Shown: one piece after another, positions 32,328 to 41,475 of the stretch
How the letters are laid out: each line of letters starts with the position of its first letter
Position numbering within the stretch: position 1 is the stretch's first letter
Assembly (NCBI RefSeq): GCF_024498295.1
Contig: NZ_CP101827.1
Coordinates: forward strand, 1,182,001 to 1,246,000
Length of the DNA: 64,000 nt
From: Thermocaproicibacter melissae
Lineage (GTDB): Bacteria > Bacillota > Clostridia > Oscillospirales > Acutalibacteraceae
Direction of reading: 5' to 3'
Position numbers and translations under genes: made by a program
Notes under the pieces: generated by a model
The model's input: the letters and a program-made list of their open reading frames with translations, nothing else
Told to the model about the DNA's origin: nothing
The model's database searches: none

Positions 32328-34025
32328 TTAGCGATTCATCTCACTGGAGACAGCTCCCGGGAGGTGGTTGCGGACGATGGATTCCAGCTCGCTGCGATTA
32401 ATGCAAGGCAAATCGCCCTCAACGGTGCATTTGGCTGCGCAGGCGGCGTTGCCGTAAGAAACAGCCTTGCGCAAATCACGGCACTCCAGAATACCGTACA
32501 GCACGCCCGAAACGAAGGCGTCTCCGCTGCCGATGCGGTCGACAACCTCAATTCCCTCATAGGGCGGTTCCGTGAAAAAGGCGTCTGCTTTTGCGCCATA
32601 GATGATGGAGCCAAACGTCTGGGAATGTGTGTTGTGTACGGTGCGCTGCGATGTGGCAACGACCGAAATGCCGTACTGGGTAGAATAGGAGCGCAGAATT
32701 TCTTCCAGATTGCCCGTCTTGCGGAACATACGCCGAGACGTTTCTTCCGAGACGAAGAGGATATCCACAAGCGGAAGAATCGACCCGATTGCCTCGCGCG
32801 CCTCTTCTTCGCTCCACAGGTTCGCGCGGTAGTTGACGTCAAAAGCGATGACGCAGCCGGCTTCTTTGAAGGAGCGAATCAGAGATTCAACCTGCTTTCT
32901 GCAGTTCGGCGAGCATGCCATCGAGATGCCGCTGGTGTAGAAAAGTTTTGTGCTTTCATAAGCCTGCTTTGGAACAGACTGCACGGTAAATTCCGTAAAG
33001 CTGGAGTTTTTCCGGTCATAGACGACAGTCGGCTTGCGCGGTGAGCTGCCCGACTCATAAAAGTAAAGGCCAGTCCGTGCGTCTTTGGCAAGGTCTGCTT
33101 CAAGATAACGGCAATCGACACCCTTGCTCATCACTTGTGCGCGAATATAGTCGCCCATCGGATTCGCCGCCAGACGGGAAAGGATTCCGGCGTTAAGGCC
33201 GAGCTGAGCAAGGCCTGCCATCACGTTGAGCTCCGCGCCGCCGGCAAATTTGCGGAACCGCTCGCCCCAAGCGATGCGTTCGCCGCGTTCTGCAGAAAGG
33301 CGAAGCAGCAGCTCGCCGAATCCCAGTGCATCGAGAGGCCGCTCCTGATCCAATACCGGGAAAGAAACGGAGGAATCCTTTGAAGAAGAATCTTTCTCCC
33401 CCTTTATCAGCGCTACGGCACGGCGGCAAAGCCTTGTGATCTCCTCGAAATTGTCGGAGCGGATGAGATCTTCCTTAACCATCCAGCTTCCGCCGCAAGC
33501 GAGAACATTCGGATTTGCGAGATATGCCGAAAGATTCTTTTCATTAATTCCGCCCGTAGGCATAAATTGAACCTGGCTGTAAGGGGCGCTGAGCGCTTTA
33601 ATCTTACCGATACCGCCGGAACTTTCGGCAGGGAAAAACTTCACGACGTTGAGTCCGAGGCCGAGAGCTGTTTCAATGTCGGTAGGAGTTGAGCAGCCGG
33701 GAAGAACGGGAACACCGTGCTCCAAGCACCAGCGTACCACCGTGGGGTTCAGCCCGGGGCTGACAATAAACTGTGCGCCTGCCTCTACGGCTTCTTCGGC
33801 CTGCCCTGTGGTAAGCACCGTCCCCGCCCCAATTAGCATATCCGGAAATGCCGAAGTAATACTGCGAATGACCTGCGCGGCACAAGCGGTGCGGAAGGTA
33901 ACCTCCATGCAGGGAAGCCCGCCTTCCCGCAGGGCCTGCGCCAAGGGCAGCGCCTTTTCGGCGTCCTCGATTTTGACAACGGGAACGAGTTTGTATTCTT
34001 TCAACCGATTGAACACGGAATCCAT
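32328..34025 (-). CDS. Bifunctional KDPG aldolase - KDG kinase fusion
   Basis: A 565-residue fusion. Residues 1-210 are 2-keto-3-deoxy-6-phosphogluconate aldolase (Eda): Glu41 and Arg45 (EVTFRT), Schiff-base Lys129 (NVVKFFPAE), MPTGGI. After a short Ser/Lys linker (about 210-230) comes a PfkB-family KDG kinase with AGGAELNVMAGL substrate motif and DRIGSGDAF catalytic loop near the end. The kinase makes KDPG and the aldolase splits it into pyruvate and glyceraldehyde 3-phosphate, so the two last steps of the pathway are in one chain with the order reversed relative to the pathway. The start at 34025 follows GAGGTG. The reading frame through the junction is uninterrupted. Confidence 0.93.
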   Translation of the reverse strand: MDSVFNRLKEYKLVPVVKIEDAEKALPLAQALREGGLPCMEVTFRTACAAQVIRSITSAFPDMLIGAGTVLTTGQAEEAVEAGAQFIVSPGLNPTVVRWCLEHGVPVLPGCSTPTDIETALGLGLNVVKFFPAESSGGIGKIKALSAPYSQVQFMPTGGINEKNLSAYLANPNVLACGGSWMVKEDLIRSDNFEEITRLCRRAVALIKGEKDSSSKDSSVSFPVLDQERPLDALGFGELLLRLSAERGERIAWGERFRKFAGGAELNVMAGLAQLGLNAGILSRLAANPMGDYIRAQVMSKGVDCRYLEADLAKDARTGLYFYESGSSPRKPTVVYDRKNSSFTEFTVQSVPKQAYESTKLFYTSGISMACSPNCRKQVESLIRSFKEAGCVIAFDVNYRANLWSEEEAREAIGSILPLVDILFVSEETSRRMFRKTGNLEEILRSYSTQYGISVVATSQRTVHNTHSQTFGSIIYGAKADAFFTEPPYEGIEVVDRIGSGDAFVSGVLYGILECRDLRKAVSYGNAACAAKCTVEGDLPCINRSELESIVRNHLPGAVSSEMNR

Positions 34026-34043
34026 ACGAACACCTCTATTTTT

Positions 34044-34080
34044 TTGATGATGCCACACGGCAGCCGTGTGGCATCATCAA
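34044..34080. repeat. Near-perfect 37-nt palindrome between uxuB and the fusion gene
   Basis: Two exactly complementary 18-nt arms separated by a single base at 34062. On the mRNA it would form a long hairpin just before the ribosome binding site of the next gene. It is followed by A residues, not T, on the coding strand, so it is not an ordinary terminator; an mRNA processing or stability element is more likely. Confidence 0.75.
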
Positions 34081-34085
34081 TTTTG

Positions 34086-35696
34086 TTATAGGTATTTTTT
34101 CAACGCAGCTCTTACCGCGCCGGGGCCTTTCAGCATCTCAACAAACATCGTTTCGATTTTGCTGTTCAGTCCGGTTTTGGTGAGATCTGTTGCAAAGAGA
34201 ACCTCATTGGACAGGATTGCTTGCAGCTGCCCTTTGTAGGACTCCGGTTTTCCGACTTCGATTCCGGCAAGCTTAGACTTAAGCTCGGCGAGCATCGGGT
34301 CACTGCTTACTTCCATCGACTCACCGCAATCGTCTACGCCCAAGAGGTAGCGCAGCCATCCGGCAATTGCAAGCGGAATATAGGTAAGGCTGTCTACATT
34401 CAGGTCATCACGGGCGATATAGGATTTAATCGTTTCACCGAAGCGAATCGGAATCTTTTGACTGGTGTCGGTCGCGATGCGCTGCGGAGTATCGGGAAGG
34501 AAGGGGTTCGGCAGGCGCTGTTCAATCACCTCACGGATGAAATCCGCAGGATTGATGATGCCCGGGTTGACGCAGACCGGCATTCCTTCGTCGTAGCCGA
34601 TGTGAAGAACCAGATTTTTCAGGTCTTCGTCTTTCATCTCCGCCGAAATGCTCTTGTAGCCAAGCAGGCAGCCGAACACCGCAAGCGCCGTGTGCAGCGG
34701 GTTCAGGCAGGTTGTCACTTTCATGCGCTCCGAATTGTTCACCGTCTCGCGGTCGGTGAAGAACACACCGGCCTTTTCAAGCGGCGGTCTTCCGTTCGGG
34801 AAGCGGTCTTCAATGACAAGGTACTGCGGCACTTCCGCGTTGACAAACGGCGCGATGAACGTCTTTTTCTCGGTTATAATCGGCGCCATTTCTTCGATTC
34901 CCGCTTCGGTGAGGCGTTTCTCAATCGTCTCCGACGGGCGCGGCGTGATTTTATCAATCATGCTCCAAGGGAATGTCACCTTGGACTCGTCTTTGAGGTA
35001 GCGGATAAAGCCGGAATCGACAAATCCGTTCTCGGCCCACGCCTCCGCGATGGCAAGCACCGAGGAGCGGAGCTTTTCGCCGTTATGGCTGCAGTTGTCC
35101 ATGCTGACAACGGCAATCGGAGCGGCGCCGGCTTTGTATCTTGCGAACAGAAGTTTCGCAACAATGCTCATCGCATGGGTAGCATGCTCCGGGCCGTTCG
35201 CAATGTCTTTCTTTACAATCGGGAAATATTCCCCCTGCAAATTGGCCAGAGCGTAGCCTTTTTCCGTAATGGTAAAGCTGACAAGCTGCAGCGACGGGTT
35301 TTCAAAAACAGAGGTAAGGTACGCCATGTCCTTCGGGTCAGCCCCTGTTGCGTCGACCGCCTTTGCAACGCTCGCCACAATTTCCATCTCTGAGTTTCCG
35401 TCCGGTTCCAAGCTGACATACAGGCTCAGATTGTCATGCGGTTTATAGATTTTATTGATAATCTCTGCATCGAAAGTATCCGCGGCGATGATTCCGCTTT
35501 TGGATAAGCCTTCGTTCAGAAGCTGCTGCTGCAAGCGCGCAATAAAGCCGCGGAAGATATTACCGGAACCGAAATGCACCCAAATCGGATTTTGTTCGGT
35601 TTCACGGCACATGGTGTCTATATCGAATTTCGGAAGAACAACATTCGCTGATTCCCACGCGGATTTGTCCTGCAATGACGCTTTTGTCAATTTCAT
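34086..35696 (-). CDS. uxuB: Fructuronate reductase (mannonate oxidoreductase)
   Basis: NAD-dependent mannitol dehydrogenase family enzyme, 536 residues, interconverting fructuronate and mannonate. Seen are the N-terminal WVHFGSGNIFRGF nucleotide-binding segment, SMDNCSHNGEKL, and the polyol-dehydrogenase Lys-containing core KVTTCLNPLHTALAVFG. The start at 35696 (MKLTK) is preferred to a Met 12 nt upstream, which sits directly on the Shine-Dalgarno sequence. It is 41 nt after uxuA. Confidence 0.93.
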   Translation of the reverse strand: MKLTKASLQDKSAWESANVVLPKFDIDTMCRETEQNPIWVHFGSGNIFRGFIARLQQQLLNEGLSKSGIIAADTFDAEIINKIYKPHDNLSLYVSLEPDGNSEMEIVASVAKAVDATGADPKDMAYLTSVFENPSLQLVSFTITEKGYALANLQGEYFPIVKKDIANGPEHATHAMSIVAKLLFARYKAGAAPIAVVSMDNCSHNGEKLRSSVLAIAEAWAENGFVDSGFIRYLKDESKVTFPWSMIDKITPRPSETIEKRLTEAGIEEMAPIITEKKTFIAPFVNAEVPQYLVIEDRFPNGRPPLEKAGVFFTDRETVNNSERMKVTTCLNPLHTALAVFGCLLGYKSISAEMKDEDLKNLVLHIGYDEGMPVCVNPGIINPADFIREVIEQRLPNPFLPDTPQRIATDTSQKIPIRFGETIKSYIARDDLNVDSLTYIPLAIAGWLRYLLGVDDCGESMEVSSDPMLAELKSKLAGIEVGKPESYKGQLQAILSNEVLFATDLTKTGLNSKIETMFVEMLKGPGAVRAALKKYL

Positions 35697-35737
35697 GCTT
35701 ATGACCATCCTTTCTCAGAAACCATCTGATAAATCAA

Positions 35738-36808
35738 TCAGCGATTTTCTTTTACAATAGATTCCCAAAGTCCGCAGAGGTATGCAGCGCCCAGCGCACG
35801 GTCGTAGAGGCCGTAGCCCGGCATCGCGACTTCGCCCCAAATCATTCTGCCGTGGTCAGGACGAATAATTCCGTCAAACCCGATGTCGTAAAGGGCCTTC
35901 ATGATTTCATACAAGTCAAGATCGCCGTCTTCTGAGAGGTGGGCGGCTTCCTCGTAATCACGCTCCGCATCGTTAAAGCGGAGGTTGCGGACATGGGCAA
36001 AATGGATGCGCCCTTTCAAAGAACGGATAATGTCCGGAAGGTCATTCTTGGTGTTGGAGCCGAGCGAACCGGTGCAGAGGGTGATGCCGTTGTGCGGATT
36101 ATCTACCATCTTCATCACGCGAAGGATATTTTCCTTATTGGTGATGATGCGCGCCAGGCCGAAAACGCTCCATGCCGGGTCATCCGGATGAATTGCCATG
36201 TTGATGTCATATTTATCGCAGACGGGCATGATGGCTTCCAAGAAGTATTTCAGATTCTGGAACAGCGCTTCTTCATCGACATCGCGATAGAGTGTGAACA
36301 GTTCTTTGATTTTTGCCATGCGCTCCGGCTCCCATCCGGGCATGATGGCACCGTTCATATCGCCTGAAATGGAGTTGAACATTTCGGACGGATTGATTTT
36401 GTCAATTGCCGCCTGATTGTAGGCCATCACGGTAGAACCGTCTTCGCGCTTTCTGGCAAGTTCCGTTCTCGTCCAGTCGAACACCGGCATGAAGTTGTAG
36501 CAAACCATGTGAATACCGGCTTTACCAAGGTTCTCCAGGGTTTCGATATATGCTTCAATGTCTTTGTCGCGGTCTGCGGAGCCGCTCTTGATTGCGTCGC
36601 TCACATTGACGCTTTCAATGCCGGACAGCGTCAAACCTGCGTCCTCAACCTCTTTTTTCAGCTTCAGGATTTCGTCCAGACTCCAGACTTCGCCGGGCAT
36701 CTTGTCGTACAGCGTGGAAATCACACCGGTCGCGTAGCGGGTCTGCTTAATCTGTGAAAGCGTAACCGTGTCATACTTGCTTCCAAACCATCTCATTGTC
36801 ATTTGCAT
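35738..36808 (-). CDS. uxuA: Mannonate dehydratase
   Basis: Dehydrates D-mannonate to 2-keto-3-deoxygluconate. The 356-residue protein has the UxuA TIM-barrel signatures: MRWFGSKYDTVTL start, CYNFMPVFDWTRT, AIHPDDPAWSVFGLARI, LCTGSLG, and IRPDHGRMIWGE with metal-binding His/Asp/Cys residues. First gene of the uronate operon. Uronate isomerase, a transporter and lyases are not in this window. Confidence 0.96.
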   Translation of the reverse strand: MQMTMRWFGSKYDTVTLSQIKQTRYATGVISTLYDKMPGEVWSLDEILKLKKEVEDAGLTLSGIESVNVSDAIKSGSADRDKDIEAYIETLENLGKAGIHMVCYNFMPVFDWTRTELARKREDGSTVMAYNQAAIDKINPSEMFNSISGDMNGAIMPGWEPERMAKIKELFTLYRDVDEEALFQNLKYFLEAIMPVCDKYDINMAIHPDDPAWSVFGLARIITNKENILRVMKMVDNPHNGITLCTGSLGSNTKNDLPDIIRSLKGRIHFAHVRNLRFNDAERDYEEAAHLSEDGDLDLYEIMKALYDIGFDGIIRPDHGRMIWGEVAMPGYGLYDRALGAAYLCGLWESIVKENR

Positions 36809-36844
36809 AGTAACATTTCTCCTTTATTTTGAGGACTTCAGACT

Positions 36845-37057
36845 TTATACAAAGCCTTTAACGTCCGATTTTTCTTCTTTGCCGAGATACGCTTGCTTCC
36901 GGATCTTCCACAGCCGTGACGTCAATTTCCGCATGAACCTTCCGAACGAAAAATTGTCGTGCTCATCGGTTGTTGTTTCTAGGATTGAAACATAATTTGC
37001 AAAAGCGTGTGCTTCTTCGCAATTATGTAAGTTCCGCTCCGGAACTGACGTATCACA
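36845..37057 (-). other. Possible gene remnant upstream of uxuA
   Basis: A stop-to-stop open frame of about 70 codons, without a start at its 5' end, ending 36 nt before uxuA. The composition looks protein-like (acidic helix, then a basic FGRFMRKLTSRLWKIRKQ stretch), but I recognise no family. It may be a degraded 3' end of a lost gene, or chance. The uxuA promoter must lie in or before it. Confidence 0.25.
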
Positions 37058-37063
37058 TTATTC

Positions 37064-37759
37064 TCAGATATGTTCTTTCATGTGCATGATTTTCTGAAAA
37101 ATTGCCGATGCCTGCTCCTCATCATAGTCGAAAAACAGTAGAACATCAAGCAAAAAAGGAGAATAGGCAACATGATTGAGCTTTCTGGAAAAAGCCATGC
37201 CGGCTATTTCCCCAAGCGCGTTTACCGTGGTGTTATAATGAAAGCCAAAAAAGCGCCAAAGCGTATATTTCTCGGCGCGTGAATAAATTGTGTCGGCGTT
37301 ACATTCTTCGATATAATGGTAGATTTCGTGGCCAAGCACCAAATTGTAAATCTCCTGCAAGGGAATCAGCAGCGATGCCTGCTGCTCGCTTGCCCTTGCA
37401 AGAAGACTCTCATATCTTTTCAGGGGGTCTTTGAAAATCTCAATTTGTTTTGGTGGGGTAAATTGAGCAAAAACTTTTCGATTTCCGGTCATGGGGAAAT
37501 CGTTTTCTATGACTTCAAGGCCGAGCTGCCGGACAATCGTGCTCGGCGAAGAATCTCCCGCTTCTTTCATGACGCGGTCGGCGCAGTTTTCCCCGCACGC
37601 AATCGACTTCCGAATCATCTCGTGTTTCTTTTCATCCGGAATACGATTGTTGAGGAAATCGGCTGAAAACGCATAGAAGCCCCATGTTTCATCATCAACC
37701 GTGCGCAAAGCCTCTGTCATGTCAATTAAGGAGGCGATCTTCTCCGCCGAAACGCTCAT
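37064..37759 (-). CDS. HExxH-motif protein linked to hydantoinase-family gene
   Basis: Unrecognised 231-residue soluble protein. It has a zinc-protease-type motif HEIYH at 144-148 and, 36 residues later, ALGEIAGMAF with Glu184, a spacing and E-x-x-A-x-x-F pattern reminiscent of ImmA/IrrE-type gluzincins. There is no signal peptide or membrane segment, and no helix-turn-helix. It begins 19 nt after the hydantoinase-family gene, so the two are co-transcribed. It could be a protease that acts on, or matures, its partner; this is inference. Confidence 0.75.
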   Translation of the reverse strand: MSVSAEKIASLIDMTEALRTVDDETWGFYAFSADFLNNRIPDEKKHEMIRKSIACGENCADRVMKEAGDSSPSTIVRQLGLEVIENDFPMTGNRKVFAQFTPPKQIEIFKDPLKRYESLLARASEQQASLLIPLQEIYNLVLGHEIYHYIEECNADTIYSRAEKYTLWRFFGFHYNTTVNALGEIAGMAFSRKLNHVAYSPFLLDVLLFFDYDEEQASAIFQKIMHMKEHI

Positions 37760-37778
37760 CCGACTTTCTGCCTTTCCG

Positions 37779-39911
37779 TTACATTACCGTCATATTGGCC
37801 CCAACAACGATAATCTCGCTATCCGGATCCAAATCGGATACCTCAATATCCATCAAAAGTTCCAGCTGTTCCAGGTCAATTGCACTGAAATCCATTACCC
37901 TTGCCCCGATGCAGAGATAGAAATCCGGACGGGCAATCAGTTCCGACTGATAATCGGCCATTTCCTCCCAGAACTTTTCCACAACGGAGAGATAATCAGA
38001 CGCCTTGACCTTTTCTGCGCGGGCGCTGCCACGCTGCACGCGGATAAATCCTTTCTTGTCCAGAATACGGATTGGCATGCTTTGGCCTGGCTTTTGCGCC
38101 TTGCCTCCGAACACATAGAAGTAATCTGTCTTTTCGAGCAGCGTTGTTTCATCCTTGGAAATCTGCATGTCTTCCGCAGCGAGCTGACGAGCTTCTTCTT
38201 CATCACATTCTTTAAGCAAGTCGGTGGTCTTGACTTCCGTGGAACCGGTGGCGATTGCCGTGACCTTTGAGGTGTTCTGGTCAATTTCGATGTGAATTTC
38301 TACGGTTTCCGGTGAAGCGCCGCTCTCGATGGCCTTATTGAAAGCCTCCGCTTTGATGCAACGGATGTCCTCTTTGGTCGGCGACGGAATGATACGCTCG
38401 ACGACATCTCGCACCATGGAAAGCGCAACACCGATGGAGGAAATTACTTCCGAGTTTTCGGGGATGCTGTAGCGGATGCCCATCTTCTTTGCAAAGTAGA
38501 TAATCAGAACGGCTGCACCGCCGCCGACGCCTACCAGCGACATCTGCTCCTTTTCCAGCTTATACTTCTCTACAAGGCTCTCAAAAACAGGTTTAATCTT
38601 ATCAATTGCCTTGTCCATAATCTGTGTGGCGATATCGTCAACGGTCGTGCCGCAATAATCCGCCAAAATCTTAATTGCCTTTCTGGCGGATTCCACGTTG
38701 CCGTAGGAGAAATCACCCGGTTTGGTTATGCCCAGCGCATTGGCCGCGCAGGTATTCGTGATGGTGATTCGCTCGCCGTTTGTAAGGCGAATCGCGACGT
38801 AATCGTCCGGATCTCCGGGCTTCGGCGAGAAGAACTCCACCTTGCCGCCCTCGATTTTTTCCGGATCGGTGAAAACCGAGTACTCCATACCTGCGATATG
38901 TGCGGAGCGGGGGCCTACGTCGATGACGCCGTTTTTATTCGCGCGAATCATCGAGCCGCCTGCGTCACCGAGCACGCGGACATCGAGCGAGCTGACAAAA
39001 GTTGGGTGACCGCCAACAACGGCGTAGTCAATGGCAGGGCGACCGTTTTTGATGACACCGATGTTCGTGGTCGTGCCGCCGACTTCAAAATAAATGCCGT
39101 TCGATGCGCGCAGATACAAAAGAGCACCCATGACGGACGCGGCAGGTCCGGAAAGCATGGTAAGTACCGGACGTTTTTTCATTTCGTTAATTTCCATAAC
39201 GCCGCCGTCGCCGCGCATAATCATCAGCGGAACATTTACGCCGACTTCACGAATGGACATCTCCGTGCTGTTGGCGGTGTCCATCATTTTTGGGAGAATG
39301 CTTGCGTTGATGGCCGCGGTTCTCGTACGTCTGGTAAGTCCATAGAGTTTTGTAATATCGGAAGCCATGGTGGTCGGGATTCCCTTTTCCGCCGCGGCTT
39401 CATAAATGAGCTTCTCGGGGCCGTTGTCATCCACTCCGAATGCCATGGAAGAAACAATAACCTGTGCGCCCTTGCTCTTCAAATCGTCAACGATTTTGTT
39501 TGCAACTTCCTTCGTAAGATTTTTGGTCTTTACGAATTCGTTGATAATCTTAATTTTCTTTCCGTTTCCAAGGTCGATATCGTCGAGTTTCGATTGCCTC
39601 TTCGCCAGAAAACCTTCGAGACCTCCCTTGGATATTCCCACGACGCCTACGGTCGCGACATCGCCCTCAATCAGTGCATTCGTCGCCTGCGTGGTGCTGT
39701 GCGCAACGAATATGACTTCTTCAGGCTTAATATTATTCAATTTCATGCAGTTCTGAAAGGAACGTACAACACCTGCCGCCACGCCTCGCGGATCGTCATG
39801 TGTTGTCTTCACTTCAGCCTTACCGATGACTTCATGCGTTGCGTCATCGATTGCTACTGCTTTAGTATAGGTACCGCCTACATCGATACCCATCCGAACA
39901 CGTCTGCTCAC
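37779..39911 (-). CDS. Hydantoinase/oxoprolinase-family protein (HyuA-like)
   Basis: A 710-residue member of the hydantoinase A / N-methylhydantoinase / acetone-carboxylase-beta superfamily, an ASKHA-fold ATPase. N-terminal phosphate motif GIDVGGTYTKAVAID; second phosphate block EVGGTTTNIGVI; adenosine-type motif VGVGGGAAVLI near 460. There is no HyuB partner nearby. Instead it lies with a permease and an HExxH protein, so the substrate is unclear; a cyclic amide, or carboxylation chemistry, is possible. Start is GTG at 39911 after AGAGGG. The last ~130 residues, after the family core, look extra. Confidence 0.85.
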   Translation of the reverse strand: MSRRVRMGIDVGGTYTKAVAIDDATHEVIGKAEVKTTHDDPRGVAAGVVRSFQNCMKLNNIKPEEVIFVAHSTTQATNALIEGDVATVGVVGISKGGLEGFLAKRQSKLDDIDLGNGKKIKIINEFVKTKNLTKEVANKIVDDLKSKGAQVIVSSMAFGVDDNGPEKLIYEAAAEKGIPTTMASDITKLYGLTRRTRTAAINASILPKMMDTANSTEMSIREVGVNVPLMIMRGDGGVMEINEMKKRPVLTMLSGPAASVMGALLYLRASNGIYFEVGGTTTNIGVIKNGRPAIDYAVVGGHPTFVSSLDVRVLGDAGGSMIRANKNGVIDVGPRSAHIAGMEYSVFTDPEKIEGGKVEFFSPKPGDPDDYVAIRLTNGERITITNTCAANALGITKPGDFSYGNVESARKAIKILADYCGTTVDDIATQIMDKAIDKIKPVFESLVEKYKLEKEQMSLVGVGGGAAVLIIYFAKKMGIRYSIPENSEVISSIGVALSMVRDVVERIIPSPTKEDIRCIKAEAFNKAIESGASPETVEIHIEIDQNTSKVTAIATGSTEVKTTDLLKECDEEEARQLAAEDMQISKDETTLLEKTDYFYVFGGKAQKPGQSMPIRILDKKGFIRVQRGSARAEKVKASDYLSVVEKFWEEMADYQSELIARPDFYLCIGARVMDFSAIDLEQLELLMDIEVSDLDPDSEIIVVGANMTVM

Positions 39912-39982
39912 GTTAAATTGACCCTCTTTTCTGATGAAAGCAGTATCTACTGCGATAAGTCCTTTTGCGAAAACGAAGAAAG

Positions 39983-40046
39983 CAGCGAATAGGATTTGAC
40001 CAGTTGCCGGTTTTCAATGTTGGATAAAAGGCCACCCTATTCGCTG
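39983..40046. repeat. Inverted repeat in the leader of the hydantoinase-family gene
   Basis: CAGCGAATAGG at 39983-39993 and its exact complement at 40036-40046 enclose 42 nt, about 70 nt upstream of the GTG start. A second weaker hairpin (GTACCGGGA / TCCCGTAC) lies at 40058-40082 just after the permease stop. Either could regulate or separate the two genes. Confidence 0.5.
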
Positions 40047-40086
40047 TTGACTAAGTACGGGAGCTACTGTTCCCGGTACTGGCGAA

Positions 40087-41436
40087 TTAGTGGACTAAGC
40101 CGCCATACATGAAGTAAACAGTAGCACAGAGAATTGCGCCGATAATCCAACCGGTCGGAATCGACATTTTCATATAATCTTTCGGGTTTACCTTGGTATA
40201 ACCGAAGCCCCAAGCAACCCAAGACTGAGTGATATCGAGGTGCTGCGGTGCAACGGTTGTAACTGCAAACAGCGGATACAGGAACATGATAGGCCAGTTG
40301 GCGGTTGCAGCGACAACAGCCAAAATTGCGGTGCCGCAGCCTACCAGATTCATAGGCCCGCGGAAGAAGCCAAGCGGAGTCAGAATTGCAAACACAACAC
40401 AGAGCAGAAGAGCCGAGGTTGGAATCACTCCGCCGAACAAAGTCTTAAAGTAAGGTGCCGCATAGTTTGCAGCGTTGTTAAACATTGACAGGGTAAGCAG
40501 GAAGCCTACCATCGGGGCAACGTCAACTGCACCGTCGGCGAACTGCTTTGCCAGCATGCGGCAGATTTCGACGAATCCGCCCTTGAGCTTACCGCAGGTC
40601 AGCAGAGCATACAAAGCGGAAACGATAAAGGCAAGGATAATCGGGCAGTTGAAAAGAACAACGAGCAGAACCGGAAGAATGACAGAGATCCAAGAAATAG
40701 CCGGCGCGTTGTCCGTGCAGGCGCTTCCCGGAGCGGCTGCTGCCCATGCACGTGAAGTCTTGCTCTTTCCAAGGCAGACGTTCGCAACAATCAGAACGAC
40801 AACCAGTGCGACGATGGAAGCAATGATGGAGAAGTTGAAATACGTATTGAAGCTATAGCTTGCATATTCTTCTTTGACCGTTGCAAACATGGCCTGATAT
40901 TGCTTGAAATTGACGATGTTGGAGAAAATGCCCGCCATGATGGAGCCCATGAAAGCAAAGAGGGCGATTGGCGCCGCAATGCCGAGGGACAACATGATGG
41001 GAAGAACAATAACCGCAATGGAGATGACAGGGCCGATGCCGGTCATGGAAGTGAAGATAACGGTGGTAACGATGCAGAGCAGCGACATGGTGATGTGCGG
41101 TTTATCGCCGCCAAGCTCTGTTACCTTACGGATTAGCGTCGAAGCAATGCCGGTGTCCATCAGGACTCTGCCGAAGAATGCGCCGAAGAAGACGTTGACC
41201 AGAATGGATTTGCCGTAGTTTTCCGGCCCAGTCTGGAATACATTTGTCAGCACATTAATCACACTTTGGTCTTTCATAGCTTCACTCGGCGAAATAGCAT
41301 TGCCGATTAACGCCAGAATGACCCAGAAGACAGAAATGACGAAAAAGCCAACCATTAGATTGTAGCCCTTGACGCAGTAATAGATCATACCGAAAAAGGA
41401 CAGTAACATGATGATGCCAATGACAACATTAACCAT
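40087..41436 (-). CDS. Ion-transporter superfamily permease (citrate/gluconate-transporter-like)
   Basis: A 449-residue integral membrane protein with about 12 helices arranged as two halves, resembling CitMHS/GntP/DctM-type secondary carriers of the IT superfamily. Characteristic segments are FTSMTGIGPVISIAVIVLP in the first half and LTPLGFFRGPMNLVG in the second, each likely part of a substrate-binding re-entrant loop. Start at 41436 follows GGAGGG. It is upstream of the hydantoinase-family gene by about 175 nt. The substrate is unknown; an organic acid or a hydantoin-like compound is a guess from the neighbours. Confidence 0.75.
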   Translation of the reverse strand: MVNVVIGIIMLLSFFGMIYYCVKGYNLMVGFFVISVFWVILALIGNAISPSEAMKDQSVINVLTNVFQTGPENYGKSILVNVFFGAFFGRVLMDTGIASTLIRKVTELGGDKPHITMSLLCIVTTVIFTSMTGIGPVISIAVIVLPIMLSLGIAAPIALFAFMGSIMAGIFSNIVNFKQYQAMFATVKEEYASYSFNTYFNFSIIASIVALVVVLIVANVCLGKSKTSRAWAAAAPGSACTDNAPAISWISVILPVLLVVLFNCPIILAFIVSALYALLTCGKLKGGFVEICRMLAKQFADGAVDVAPMVGFLLTLSMFNNAANYAAPYFKTLFGGVIPTSALLLCVVFAILTPLGFFRGPMNLVGCGTAILAVVAATANWPIMFLYPLFAVTTVAPQHLDITQSWVAWGFGYTKVNPKDYMKMSIPTGWIIGAILCATVYFMYGGLVH

Positions 41437-41475
41437 AGAATTTCCCTCCAAAAAATTGTTTGCCGGTCCCCCAAA

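Noticed and set aside
34221-35393. Open frame of 390 codons on the plus strand
   Set aside because: Antisense shadow of uxuB with no ribosome binding site or recognisable motif.
38898-39992. Open frame of 364 codons on the plus strand
   Set aside because: Antisense to the hydantoinase-family gene; no start signal or family.
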